Below, piece after piece: positions 33,434-43,123 of a stretch of DNA of 64,000 nucleotides (positions are counted from its first letter, which is position 1; every line of letters begins with the position of its first letter). The notes below the pieces were generated by a model that did not search any database, was not told the origin of the DNA, and saw nothing but the letters and a program-made list of their open reading frames with translations. Source of the stretch: Fibrobacter sp. UBA4223 (lineage in GTDB: Bacteria > Fibrobacterota > Fibrobacteria > Fibrobacterales > Fibrobacteraceae); contig DFTB01000010.1 of the NCBI GenBank assembly GCA_002382975.1, positions 1 through 64,000 on the forward strand. The letters are read 5' to 3'. The position numbers were made by a program, and so were the translations under genes.

Positions 33434-33466
33434 AAACTCCCGGTGCTGGTCGCATCGGGAGTTTTT
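33434..33466 (+). terminator. Terminator behind the lipoprotein
   Basis: Thirteen base pairs (one G-T) from AAACTCCCGGTGC around a five-base loop, followed by a T run. Confidence 0.88.
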
Positions 33467-33544
33467 GTTTGGTTTGAATAAACTATTTTTTACGGGATTC
33501 AATACGGGTAGGAATATTTCCGCCCTGCATCAGGAGGATCAGAT

Positions 33545-35770
33545 ATGAAATATTGGTTAGGATTGCCGGTGGCGTTGGTTGCAGCCGGTGCTCTTTTTAT
33601 GGCTTGCGGCGATGAATCCGCTACCGAATTGGTGAAGGCCGAATCTTACGCTTCTGGCGGGGATTTGCCCAAGTGCGACGCTAGCTACAAGGGCTACTTT
33701 GCGGTAGTTCCTTCCGAAAGCGAAGTCTACGTTTGTGCCGAAACAGAACAAGATGGCGCAAAGGCTTGGGAATGGAAGTCTGTGGGCGGCTCTACCTCTG
33801 CAACCCCTGCTGTGACCAAGTTTGATTGCAAGGCCGAAGAGCTTGCCGACAAGAGCGGCTACAAGCTGGTTTGCAATGGTGACTCCTTAGCGGTTATCAA
33901 GAACGGTACCAAGGGCGAGAAGGGCGAGGTCTCTGAAACCAATGCCGGTTGTACCGTTGAAAATCTCGAAGACGGTTCTGGCGTGAAGTTTACCTGTGGT
34001 GACAAGTCGGTTGAGGTCAAGACCGGCGAATCCGGCAAGGCTCCCGAATCTAGCAATAGCGTTGCTCCTGAATCTAGCAACGGTGGCGTTTCTGGATCTA
34101 GCAGCTCGGCTGCCATTACGCCCGAAACACTGGAACAAAACAACGCCTGTAGCATAGTTTATTCCGGTGCCGGTGTATTGGTTTATGATTGCGGCAACGG
34201 GATGGGCTTTGCAGCGGAAGTTTACAGCACTAATTTTCCCACCTGGAAGGGCCTGTCTAGGCTACCCTATGTCGTTAAGGATGGTTCTGGTTGGGTATAT
34301 GGTGGAAGGGTTCGTCCTCGCATTATTGATGCGCTCGATGGCGTAAGGGTTATTGCTCGCGACCAGGTTTTGGATGGCGGTACTGGTGAAGGTTTGGTTT
34401 ATGAGGATGATGATGTCTACTACGCCGAATGGAGAGAAGATCTCTATGTCAGTAGCACAATCCAATGGGAAGGCGTAGAAGAGGTTTCAGGCGGTGCCAT
34501 GGTGCTAGCTCCTTCTTCTGATGAAATAGACGTTGTATATCCGATGGAGGAATCTCTCTACAAGAACTATGGATTCAAGGGCAAGGCAACTCTGAAGCTT
34601 TCTGAAGATGTAAACCCGAATTATGATGGACCTTATTATGTTCCTATGGCTGGCGTGTCGTTGTATTTTAATGAAGAACACGCCGCTACTGTTGACTGGG
34701 GTGGATTCTGCTTGACCTATTCCTCTGAAAAGGAAATGAATGTCTATGTCGGAAATGACTATACTGGTCCCAATAGCATGGTTGCTGTGCTTCCCTCCAC
34801 CAATGGCCAGGAAAAGACTGTCAGCATTCCTTGGAATAAGTTCAATTATCCTAGGGCCGAGCTGTATCCTGATATTCCCCCTTACGAGTACTTCTTGAAC
34901 ATTTTGTTCAGTGGTTATGATGGAGAGGCTCTCGGAATTCAATTCGTGACTTTCGCCTTTGTAGAAGCCTCCAAGGCCGGTACTTACGAGAACAACTTTG
35001 GCTTGTTCGAATTCGGTGCTTATGGCAAGTGTACAGGAAATACCATTGTTAAGCTGAAGAAGGATCTTGCCGCCCAGAAGGTAGAAGGAACCTTTACCGA
35101 TCCCAACAATGAGAAGGTGACTTACAAGACCGTTACTATCGGTAACCAGACTTGGCTTGCTGAAAATCTGAAGGTTAAGCCGGTGTCTGAAATCGCTGAT
35201 GCAGCAGGTGCCGGAAAAACGGAGAACCTGTACGCCTGCCTCGATGACGAGGAAAAATGTAATGTAATCGGCTACACTTGGGAAGTGGCCATGGGGTATC
35301 TAGATGGAAACGTGCCCGACGCTGAAGATGTAGAATTCCCCGTGCAGGGCCTCTGCCCCGAAGGCTGGCATATGCCTTCTTACAGTGAGTGGTACGATTT
35401 GATCACAACGGTTTCTAGAAAGTATGCTGAGGAAGCTTATGGAAGCGCGGCTGGAATGTATAGGCCGCCTTACGACGAGGAATTTGCGGCTTATGTCCTT
35501 AGGTCGAAAGAAGGCTGGCCCGAGGCCGGTTGGGACTTGTTGGGACTTGGCCTTGAGCCGAATCATAAGGAATCGCTGAGAAGTACCGATGCATATCTGT
35601 ATTTGGGTCAGTTCTGGACGCCTGAAGCCTACGGCGAGGGGGCAGCTGGTGTGATCTATGTCGGAACCGATTATATTGAAGATGATGATGCTTCTACGTC
35701 TGAATACTCTTCAGTCCGCTGCGTAAAGACAGAGGAAGGCGTGGATTATTCTATGTCGGGCCTCAGATAG
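33545..35770 (+). CDS. Large FISUMP-domain lipoprotein
   Basis: A 741-residue lipoprotein with lipobox LFMACG (Cys at residue 21). It has an N-terminal region with repeated short Cys-containing modules (residues 30-160, including GTKGEKGE). A Ser-rich linker lies near 175-195. A beta-rich domain of about 300 residues follows, which resembles a carbohydrate-binding-type sandwich but is unassigned. The C-terminal FISUMP domain runs from about 515: TYKTVTIGNQTWLAENLKV, CPEGWHMPSYSEWYDLI, QFWTPEA and VRCVKT. AGGAGG precedes the ATG. It stands alone and probably sits on the cell surface. Confidence 0.82.
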   Translation: MKYWLGLPVALVAAGALFMACGDESATELVKAESYASGGDLPKCDASYKGYFAVVPSESEVYVCAETEQDGAKAWEWKSVGGSTSATPAVTKFDCKAEELADKSGYKLVCNGDSLAVIKNGTKGEKGEVSETNAGCTVENLEDGSGVKFTCGDKSVEVKTGESGKAPESSNSVAPESSNGGVSGSSSSAAITPETLEQNNACSIVYSGAGVLVYDCGNGMGFAAEVYSTNFPTWKGLSRLPYVVKDGSGWVYGGRVRPRIIDALDGVRVIARDQVLDGGTGEGLVYEDDDVYYAEWREDLYVSSTIQWEGVEEVSGGAMVLAPSSDEIDVVYPMEESLYKNYGFKGKATLKLSEDVNPNYDGPYYVPMAGVSLYFNEEHAATVDWGGFCLTYSSEKEMNVYVGNDYTGPNSMVAVLPSTNGQEKTVSIPWNKFNYPRAELYPDIPPYEYFLNILFSGYDGEALGIQFVTFAFVEASKAGTYENNFGLFEFGAYGKCTGNTIVKLKKDLAAQKVEGTFTDPNNEKVTYKTVTIGNQTWLAENLKVKPVSEIADAAGAGKTENLYACLDDEEKCNVIGYTWEVAMGYLDGNVPDAEDVEFPVQGLCPEGWHMPSYSEWYDLITTVSRKYAEEAYGSAAGMYRPPYDEEFAAYVLRSKEGWPEAGWDLLGLGLEPNHKESLRSTDAYLYLGQFWTPEAYGEGAAGVIYVGTDYIEDDDASTSEYSSVRCVKTEEGVDYSMSGLR

Positions 35771-35801
35771 CTTTGACAATCCATTACCTAAACTGAAAAG
35801 G

Positions 35802-35829
35802 ACGGTCCCGCATTGGCGGGACCGTTTTA
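35802..35829 (+). terminator. Terminator behind the large FISUMP gene
   Basis: ACGGTCCCGC pairs perfectly with GCGGGACCGT around ATTG, followed by TTTT. Confidence 0.88.
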
Positions 35830-35869
35830 ATTATGTATCTTTCCCATGAAAGATTTGCGGGATAAACCG

Positions 35870-38800
35870 ATGAAAAAGTCTAAGGGATTTTTTGCTTTTT
35901 ACGGGTTTGCCTTTACACAGGTAGCCCTTTCTACTATCCTTGTCGCCTACATGGAACTGGTGCTGAGCCGTGCCGGATTTACGGCCATGGGATCTTGGCA
36001 GTTCTATGTGCTGCACCTGTTGTTCCTGCTGCCTTGCACCTTGCTCATGACTCCTGCGGGGTACTTTTCCGACAAGTTTCCTAAGGAACGGGTCCTTAGG
36101 TGGACGACCCTGCTTTCGCTACCTGCGGTGGTGCTGTTCGGTTACGGGGTCTGTACGGCGAACCTCTTGCTCGAGTTTCTTTCCATTGGTCTTTTCTTTG
36201 TGCTGCAGGCGTTCCAGAGTCCGGCCAAGAACGGCTACATGAAAGAACTGGTGGGGGTGCGCTCTCTGGCCCAGGGGAGCGGTATCCTGATGATTATCCT
36301 GTTCGTGGCCCTGGTGCTGAGCGGAGGCGTTACCGCCTACGCCTACCAGCGGATGCTCCCTGTGGCAGGGGATCTTTCGGAGGCGCTCCAGACATTTGCC
36401 CCTGTGGGGATAACCCTCGTGGCTCTTGAGATTTTGGGAATCCTGTTCACCTTCGGGCTTCCGCCTATTGGCGCCTACGATGCCGAGCTGAAATTCCCCT
36501 GGAAGCGTTACTGGAACCTGCTGTTTACCCGCCGCAAGCTGAGCAAGCTCTGGGTGAACCGGGCGCTCCGCCAGTCCATTATCGGGCTTTCCATGTTCTG
36601 GGTCATGATATTCCTCATGGTGTTCGTCATCCAGGACCTGTTCGGTTCGGGTTCGCTCTTTAACCGGGATATCTTGGCCAACTACGCCATCTTCGGAACG
36701 GCCCTGGGTCTTGTGGTGGGCATCGTCTTTGCCATGCGCATGTCCAGGAACTTCATCGAGACCGGGCTTATCCCCATGGGTACCGCCGGGGCGGCCATCC
36801 TCATCTTCTTGATTCCCTTTATCCCCCGGCCCTACAACGCCATCGCCTTTACCCTGCTGGGGTTCTGTGGCGGCATTTACATGATTCCCATGTTCTCCAT
36901 GCTGCTGTACCATACCAAGCCCAGGTCGGCGGGCCACGTGCTTTCGGTGGCCAACGGGGTGCAGAACCTTTGTATTCTCCTCTTTGAGATTGTGGCCGTT
37001 GTCCTTATCCGGTTCCTGAACCTGGACCGGATGAGCCTGTTCTTTATTCTGGGTATCGTGTGCCTGGTCGGCACCATTTGGGCCCTGATGGCCATGCCCC
37101 ATACGCTGCTTCGTCAGCTGATGCGTTCGGTGCTTTCGTTCCATTACAAGTTCCTGGTGTCTGGCGTGGAGCGTATTCCCTGGGAAGGTCCTGTGCTTTT
37201 GGTGGGTAACCACATCTCCTATGTGGACTGGGCCATGATCCAGATGGCAAGCCCCCGACCCTTGCGCTTTGTGATTACCAAAAGGCCTTTTGAAAAATGG
37301 TATGTGCGTCTGCTCCTTTCCCAGATGCGGACCATCGAGTTGGACATTGCACACCCGGAGTCCGCCATGAAGGAGGCCCGGGAGGCCCTGCTCCGGGGCG
37401 AGGCCGTGGTGATGTTCCCCGAGAACACCATGACCGCCACGGGCAACATGAGCCGTTTCCGCCTGGACTATTCCGACGCCATCAAGGATGTGCACCACCT
37501 GAAGCTCTTGCCGTTCTATGTGCAGGGACTGTGGGGGAGTAGCTACTCCCAGGCGGGTTCCGGCTTCAAGGATTTAATCCATAGCGAAGGCCGTATCATT
37601 TCGGTGGCCTTTGGCGAGGAACTTCCCCTGGAGGCGGATGCGGTTACGGTCCAGCGGGCCGTGCAGGAACTTTCCATTACGGCATGGACGTCTTATATCC
37701 GGCTGCTCCGTCCGGTGGCTTCTGCCTGGATACGCACGGTCAAGCGTATCGGGAGCGGACCTTCGGTCTATAGTCCCGACGGTCACCACCTGGCGGCAAA
37801 CGCCCTGGCGGCGGCATCCTTGACCTTTGCGAAGATGATTGACTGTCTTACCAAGGGCGAAAAGAACGTGGGCGTGCTGATTCCGCCTTCGGGCCCGGGT
37901 ATCATCGTGAACATGGCCTGCCTCATCAAGGGCAAGACGGTCTATAACCTGAACTACACCAACACGCCGGAGACCATGGACTACTGCTGTAACGTGGCCG
38001 ACGTGAAGACCATCATTACCGCCCGGGTGTTTATCGACAAGCTGAAGCAGAAGGGACTCCCCATGGAGAAGCTTCTGGACAAGTACAAGGTCTATTACAT
38101 GGAAGACCTGAAGGAAAAGCTGAAAAAGCCCGCCCTGGTGCTGAACTTCTTGCGGGTGATGCTGCTTCCGGCCTGGTATCTGGAACTTCGGTTCTTCAAG
38201 AAGGTCTCCCTGGACGACGTGGCGACGATTATTTTCAGTTCCGGTTCCGAGGGTCGCCCCAAGGGAGTGGAACTGACCCACTTCAACTTGATGGGTAACA
38301 TCAAGCAGTGCGAAAGCGTGCTGAACCCCGGCTCCGACGACGTGTTCCTGGGGTCGCTCCCGCTGTTCCATGCCTTCGGGTTCTCCATTACGACTATGCT
38401 TTGCTTGGTGGACGGCGTGCCGGTGGCTACTTGCCCCGACCCTACGGATGCAAGGCTTGTGTCCCGCATGTGCGCCCAGTTTAAGGTGACCATCATGGTG
38501 GCCACGGGCACATTCTTGCGGATGTGGGGTATGAACCGTGCGGTGCACCCGCTGATGTTTGGCCATGTGCGGAGCATCTACGCCGGAGCCGAAAAGATTC
38601 GCGAAGACGTGCGACAGCTTTACCGCACCAAGTTCAAGCTGGAAATTTTCGAAGGCTTTGGCTGTACCGAGACCACCCCCGTGGCGGCGGTAAACACCAA
38701 GGATGTCTTGATGGACGACTACAAGACGGTGCTGCAGGGCAACAAGCCGGGTACCGTGGGAGCGCCACTGCCTGGAACCCAGTTCCGCATTGTGGATCCG

Positions 38801-39316
38801 GACACCATGGAAGAGCTGCCCATCGGTAGCGACGGATTGATTCTCATCGGTGGAGCCCAGATTATGAAGGGGTACCTGAAGGACCCGGAACGCACCGCCC
38901 AGGCCATAGCCGTCATCAACGGCAAACGTTGGTACAAGACCGGCGACAAGGGCCACGTAGATGAAGACGGCTACCTGACTATCGTGGACCGCTACAGCCG
39001 ATTTGCAAAGCTTGGCGGCGAGATGGTGAGCCTCGGCTCTGTAGATTTCAAGATTTCGGAAAACGCCATGTTCGACGAGATCGACCATTTTGCCGTGGCC
39101 GTTTCCGACGGATCCAAGGGCGAAAAGATTGTGCTGGTCTATGCCGGCGAAAAGTCCGAAGACGAGGTGAAGGACATGCTCCGCCAGATAGGGCTTCCGC
39201 CCCTGATGGTGCCTGGCGCTGTGGTGAAGGTGGAAAGCCTGCCCAAGCTGGGCAGCGGCAAGTGCGATTTCCAGACCGGCAAGAAGATTGCCATGGAAAG
39301 GCTGGGAGTGGGGTAG
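35870..39316 (+). CDS. Three-domain MFS transporter, PlsC-like acyltransferase and acyl-ACP/CoA ligase
   Basis: A fusion of 1,148 residues. Residues 1-400 are an MFS-type transporter (about 12 helices, like the lysophospholipid transporter LplT). Residues 420-620 are a PlsC/LPLAT acyltransferase with the catalytic NHISYVDW (H-x4-D) and MFPENTMT. Residues 650-1148 are an adenylate-forming ligase with the AMP-binding P-loop FSSGSEGRPKGVELTH, GCTETTPV and YKTGDKGHVDEDGYL. This matches LplT-Aas fusions that import lysophospholipid and re-acylate it. The ATG at 35870 fits the hydrophobic start; an in-frame ATG at 35846 is possible. Confidence 0.88.
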   Translation: MKKSKGFFAFYGFAFTQVALSTILVAYMELVLSRAGFTAMGSWQFYVLHLLFLLPCTLLMTPAGYFSDKFPKERVLRWTTLLSLPAVVLFGYGVCTANLLLEFLSIGLFFVLQAFQSPAKNGYMKELVGVRSLAQGSGILMIILFVALVLSGGVTAYAYQRMLPVAGDLSEALQTFAPVGITLVALEILGILFTFGLPPIGAYDAELKFPWKRYWNLLFTRRKLSKLWVNRALRQSIIGLSMFWVMIFLMVFVIQDLFGSGSLFNRDILANYAIFGTALGLVVGIVFAMRMSRNFIETGLIPMGTAGAAILIFLIPFIPRPYNAIAFTLLGFCGGIYMIPMFSMLLYHTKPRSAGHVLSVANGVQNLCILLFEIVAVVLIRFLNLDRMSLFFILGIVCLVGTIWALMAMPHTLLRQLMRSVLSFHYKFLVSGVERIPWEGPVLLVGNHISYVDWAMIQMASPRPLRFVITKRPFEKWYVRLLLSQMRTIELDIAHPESAMKEAREALLRGEAVVMFPENTMTATGNMSRFRLDYSDAIKDVHHLKLLPFYVQGLWGSSYSQAGSGFKDLIHSEGRIISVAFGEELPLEADAVTVQRAVQELSITAWTSYIRLLRPVASAWIRTVKRIGSGPSVYSPDGHHLAANALAAASLTFAKMIDCLTKGEKNVGVLIPPSGPGIIVNMACLIKGKTVYNLNYTNTPETMDYCCNVADVKTIITARVFIDKLKQKGLPMEKLLDKYKVYYMEDLKEKLKKPALVLNFLRVMLLPAWYLELRFFKKVSLDDVATIIFSSGSEGRPKGVELTHFNLMGNIKQCESVLNPGSDDVFLGSLPLFHAFGFSITTMLCLVDGVPVATCPDPTDARLVSRMCAQFKVTIMVATGTFLRMWGMNRAVHPLMFGHVRSIYAGAEKIREDVRQLYRTKFKLEIFEGFGCTETTPVAAVNTKDVLMDDYKTVLQGNKPGTVGAPLPGTQFRIVDPDTMEELPIGSDGLILIGGAQIMKGYLKDPERTAQAIAVINGKRWYKTGDKGHVDEDGYLTIVDRYSRFAKLGGEMVSLGSVDFKISENAMFDEIDHFAVAVSDGSKGEKIVLVYAGEKSEDEVKDMLRQIGLPPLMVPGAVVKVESLPKLGSGKCDFQTGKKIAMERLGVG

Positions 39317-39348
39317 GTGTTAGGTAGTAGGTTGTAGGTATTAGGGCT
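39314..39348 (+). repeat. Five TAGGNNN heptamers from a stop codon
   Basis: The stop TAG of the preceding gene opens five gap-free units TAGGTGT, TAGGTAG, TAGGTTG, TAGGTAT and TAGGGCT. They are followed by GCTGGTTGCAAGAGG (39349-39363), a near copy of the tail behind the GH8 gene tract at 25527-25541. Confidence 0.8.
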
Positions 39349-39412
39349 GCTGGTTGCAAGAGGTAAAGTGGTCGGTAAACAGTGGTTAGGACAGTGGGTC
39401 TCAAGAGGTGTC

Positions 39413-39462
39413 ATCCTCGCTGTCATTCTGAAGCCACGCTGTGGCGATAGAATCACGAGGAT
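39413..39462. repeat. Imperfect 50-bp hairpin, REP-like
   Basis: Nested arms ATCCTCG/CGAGGAT, ATTCT/AGAAT and GCCAC/GTGGC fold 39413-39462 into one long stem with small internal loops. It contains GTCATTCTGAAG, typical of dispersed palindromic repeats. Confidence 0.55.
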
Positions 39463-39521
39463 CTGCTTGAGGAGTTGGTGATTTAGGTCGATTGTTTAGA
39501 GTATGAAACGAGTGATGTAAA

Positions 39522-42032
39522 ATGAAAAAGGGTAAAGAAAAGAAAAATGCGTTGAAGGAGTGGTTCAAGTCGTTGAACCTTGGGAAACCCCAGGGGCTCA
39601 TGCTTGTGGTCACCCTGATTGTGCTGGTCATAGCATTCCTTATTTTTAACGGAACCTCCGTGGCTACGGCCCGCAAGTGGGATATCGAATGGGGCTATTA
39701 CGCCATCCTTTCCACGTTTGTGGTGGGCCTCGTAGGCGTCGTGGTGAACCTGCCCTTTATCGCAAAGCATATCCGCGGGTATTTGCCCGGCGGCAAGAGC
39801 CTTTGCGGTCTGGCCGTATTGTTGCTGGTGTTCTCCGTGTTCATGTTCGGAAACATCGGGAACAGCCATCGGGTGCTGAGCGACGAGACCAGCTGGGAAT
39901 CCATGGGCCTGCAGATGTACTTCCAGCACTCCGGCGGTATCTGTAACGAGGGAATCTGGAAAGACGGCAACCTGGAATGTACCGACGAAGTGAACAACTT
40001 CAAGGGCAAGGCTCTCGGCTTTGTGTATTCCCTGGTGTTCAACTTCATGGAACCCAACAGGGATACCGCCCTGTTGGTGAACTACCCCTTCTACATCCTG
40101 AGCCTGATTTTCTTCTTCTTTGCGTTATGCAGGTGGTTCAAGAGCGAGCCTTTGGCGTTAGCGGCTACGGCGTTCTTGGGCGGCATGCCCATATTCCTTT
40201 TGCAGGCACGCTCTGCCTCTACGGAAGTCCTCTACATCGCCCTCCTGACGGCTTTGATGGCCTGGTACGCCTTTGTGCCGACTAACAAGGTGACCTGGAA
40301 ACATTTCTTGCTGACCGTGCCCCTGTTAGGCTTCTTTGCACAGACTAGACAGGAAACCGTTTTTGCCTTTATTCCTTTCGCTCTTTACTATTATCGCTAT
40401 TTCTTGGAAAAACCGTACCGCCTGCCCCTCTTTGTGGCCTCGGTCATTGCGGTGAGCTGGCCTTCTATCAATACCATGGCGGCTTATCGCGGTTATGATT
40501 TCCAGGGCGGGGAACATGCGGCCCATTCTCTTGAAAACCTGTGGTTCAACCTGAAGACCAATGTAGAAGTCATGATGAACCTGAAGGCGGATACGTCTTT
40601 TGGTGGCATCCTCGAAAATCCGTTCTACACGTCCTTTACGGTGCTTTTGCTGGCGTCCACGGTTTGGCTCCTGTTCAGGATGGTTTATTCCAGGCGTTAT
40701 GTTCGTGGCTTTGTTCTCGGGATTTCGTTCTGCATCCAGATTTTCGTCATCTTGCTGAACGTGTCGGGAACCTTCACCATCGACATCAACCAGCGTTACG
40801 TGCTGGTGGCCTTGCCCCTGTTCGCTCTCTTGATGGCCCTTGGCCCTTACGACGCCTTGTGCTTTTTCTCCAAGATGAAACCTGACGGCATCGGTCGCCT
40901 GGTCCTGGGTATTGCTGTTGCCATGTCCCTTGGGCTTATGATGTTTCACGCCCCCAGTTACAAGGCCAACATGCTTTATTACAAGAACAAGCTTTTGGCC
41001 GAAGAGGATTTCTTGAATACGGAACTGAAAAAGTATCCCGAGAATTCCATCTACATTTATGCGAGACCTTGGCAGATGCTTGCCTCCGGTCATAGTGCCT
41101 TTAGCGAACGGACGTTCAAGCGCTGGGATACGGATACCTTTGCCAAGTGGTACCAGGTGTCTGGTGGAAACATCTACCTGGTGCGCGGTCAGGACGGTTA
41201 CGGTTCGGTAAACCGCCAGAGCCGCGTGGTGGGCTTCAAGACCACCGACCAGATTGACGAGATTCTGGATTCCTACAAGAACGAACGCGTACTCTTGGAG
41301 CCCAAGCTGTTCGGCTATCCGTTGGTCATTTACCGCATCGACGCCAAGAAGGGTGTGTCCCAGTATGCACAACGGTTCTCTGTTTCGAACATGGACAGCA
41401 GCCTCGTTACGCTGAACAAGAATTTTGAAGAGTCCATCGCCTGTTCCTATTCCGTAAACGGCAAACCCGAAAAAGAAAAGGTGGTGACTGAAATCCAAGA
41501 CAGCCTGCTGCTGGATTCTACAGATTTGTCCGTGGGCATGAACCGTCTGAAAATGTGGTGTCTGATGCCTGATGCCGACACCTTGACTCTGTACAGGGAC
41601 TTGTTTATGGAAGGCGAAGGAGTCGCTCTAGTTTCGGAAATGCCTATAAAGAACTTCCATCAGGATTGGGGTAGCCCGCAAAAGGACCAGACGGTGGAAC
41701 ATAACGGTATAACCCTGGACAAAGAACCTTTCCGCTATGGAATCGGAAGTCATGCCGATGCGAGCATCGAATACGATATTGCAGGACAGTTCAACATGCT
41801 TCACGGCGTTATCGGCCTGGACGACGAAAGTGCCTGCGGTGACGGGGCATTCTTCGTGGTAAAGGGTGATGGTCGTGAACTGTTCCGTTCAAACAAGATG
41901 TATTCTACACAGAAACAAATCTTGGAAGTAGATGTGTCCGGAGTCCAGAACCTGCAACTGGTATTGGAACAGGGCGGCAATAAGGACTGCGATCACGGCG
42001 ATTGGGCCAACGCATGGCTGGAGGCCAGGTAG
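39522..42032 (+). CDS. Polytopic glycosyltransferase (GT39/ArnT-like) with NPCBM domain
   Basis: An 836-residue protein. Residues 25-490 hold about 11-12 membrane helices with the early periplasmic acidic stretch (DETSWESMGLQMYFQHSG) and ARSASTEVLYIALLTAL, as in polyprenyl-phosphate-sugar-dependent mannosyl- or arabinosyl-transferases. Residues 490-690 are a periplasmic part. The C-terminal 140 residues are an NPCBM-like carbohydrate-binding domain (FRYGIGSHADASIEYDIAGQF, VIGLDDES, FFVVKGDGREL, QLVLEQGG). It probably transfers a sugar to an envelope molecule. The stop shares a base with the next start. Confidence 0.72.
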   Translation: MKKGKEKKNALKEWFKSLNLGKPQGLMLVVTLIVLVIAFLIFNGTSVATARKWDIEWGYYAILSTFVVGLVGVVVNLPFIAKHIRGYLPGGKSLCGLAVLLLVFSVFMFGNIGNSHRVLSDETSWESMGLQMYFQHSGGICNEGIWKDGNLECTDEVNNFKGKALGFVYSLVFNFMEPNRDTALLVNYPFYILSLIFFFFALCRWFKSEPLALAATAFLGGMPIFLLQARSASTEVLYIALLTALMAWYAFVPTNKVTWKHFLLTVPLLGFFAQTRQETVFAFIPFALYYYRYFLEKPYRLPLFVASVIAVSWPSINTMAAYRGYDFQGGEHAAHSLENLWFNLKTNVEVMMNLKADTSFGGILENPFYTSFTVLLLASTVWLLFRMVYSRRYVRGFVLGISFCIQIFVILLNVSGTFTIDINQRYVLVALPLFALLMALGPYDALCFFSKMKPDGIGRLVLGIAVAMSLGLMMFHAPSYKANMLYYKNKLLAEEDFLNTELKKYPENSIYIYARPWQMLASGHSAFSERTFKRWDTDTFAKWYQVSGGNIYLVRGQDGYGSVNRQSRVVGFKTTDQIDEILDSYKNERVLLEPKLFGYPLVIYRIDAKKGVSQYAQRFSVSNMDSSLVTLNKNFEESIACSYSVNGKPEKEKVVTEIQDSLLLDSTDLSVGMNRLKMWCLMPDADTLTLYRDLFMEGEGVALVSEMPIKNFHQDWGSPQKDQTVEHNGITLDKEPFRYGIGSHADASIEYDIAGQFNMLHGVIGLDDESACGDGAFFVVKGDGRELFRSNKMYSTQKQILEVDVSGVQNLQLVLEQGGNKDCDHGDWANAWLEAR

Positions 42033-43123
42033 TGAAAGTCCTGGTGGCACCTTTGGATTGGGGACTGGGTCATGCGACCCGTTGTGTCCCCGTCATCAAG
42101 GAATTTCTGCGGCAAGGCGCCCAGGTGGAACTTGCCGTCACGGAATCCTATGCCCCGTTGTACAACGAGATTTTTCCGGAGCTGAAAAAACATACGGCTC
42201 CGTCTTATGGCATTGTTTACCCGAAACACGGATTCAACATGGGGCTTTGGCTCCTGAAAAACAGCGTCCACTTGAACAGGGTCGTTGAATACGAGCACCA
42301 CTATGCCGAAGAAATGGTTCGCCGTCACGGGTTCGACATCCTGTTTTCGGACAACCGCTTCGGTTTTTATTCGGCGAAGGCGCTTTCCATTTACATGACG
42401 CACCAGTGCCGTATTGCCTTTCCGGCACTTTTCTCTAAGTTCGAAGGGATCGGGGTCCATTGGCATCGAAAGAAAATGGAAAACTTTGACCAGGTGTGGA
42501 TACCCGATTTGAAAGAAGCCCCCGGTTATGCAGGCGCCATGTCCCATGTGAAATCTTGCCCGGAAAATGTTCGTTATGCAGGCCCGTTGAGCCGTTTTAC
42601 GGAATTGGATGACTTGCCTGAAATTATGGACGCTACTTCGAAAGATTTGAACGTGGTGGCGGTCATCTCTGGAGTGGAGCCTGCCCGAAGCGCCTTTGAA
42701 CGCAGACTGCGGGAATTGCTCTCCGAACTGCCCGGAAACCACGTGATGATTCTCGGGAAACCCGGTGCCGAAAGAAAGTCCTGGACCGAAGGAAACATTC
42801 AGTTTTTTAGTCATTTGGAATCCTCCGAATTTGCGCGCACTGTCCGTCGTGCCCGCTGGATTATTTCTCGGGGAGGCTACAGCACCATTATGGACATGGC
42901 CGTCCTGGGTGCCAGCTGTATCTTTGTGCCCACGCCTGGGCAGTACGAACAGGTGGTGCTCGCCAAAAGTCTTTCCCGGGCAGGTTACGCTGTAGAGATT
43001 CCTGCGGCAAAACTGAACCTGGAAACATTGCAGGCCGCCATGGAAACACAGGTGCGCCTGCCGAAACCGCCATCGCAGAACTTGCTCACCCCCTTGGTAC
43101 AGGAGGCCTTGAAACAGGTATGA
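42032..43123 (+). CDS. MurG-like (GT28/GT1-type) glycosyltransferase
   Basis: A 363-residue soluble GT-B enzyme. The start KVLVAPLDWGLGHATRCVPVIKEFLRQG is the family N-terminus with the HAT motif. The C-terminal half has ARWIISRGGYSTIMDMAVLGASCIFVPTPGQYEQVVLAKSL, the donor-nucleotide binding stretch seen in MurG-like enzymes. The GTG at 42032 follows GGAGG with nine bases spacing and overlaps the previous stop by one base, so the two glycosyltransferases are likely coupled. The acceptor is unknown. Confidence 0.78.
   Translation: MKVLVAPLDWGLGHATRCVPVIKEFLRQGAQVELAVTESYAPLYNEIFPELKKHTAPSYGIVYPKHGFNMGLWLLKNSVHLNRVVEYEHHYAEEMVRRHGFDILFSDNRFGFYSAKALSIYMTHQCRIAFPALFSKFEGIGVHWHRKKMENFDQVWIPDLKEAPGYAGAMSHVKSCPENVRYAGPLSRFTELDDLPEIMDATSKDLNVVAVISGVEPARSAFERRLRELLSELPGNHVMILGKPGAERKSWTEGNIQFFSHLESSEFARTVRRARWIISRGGYSTIMDMAVLGASCIFVPTPGQYEQVVLAKSLSRAGYAVEIPAAKLNLETLQAAMETQVRLPKPPSQNLLTPLVQEALKQV

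Noticed and set aside
35846..35869. Start of the MFS-acyltransferase gene at 35846
   Set aside because: TATCTT ends only four bases before that ATG, so the transcript would start inside or after it; the ATG at 35870 begins the hydrophobic N-terminus. Not fully excluded.
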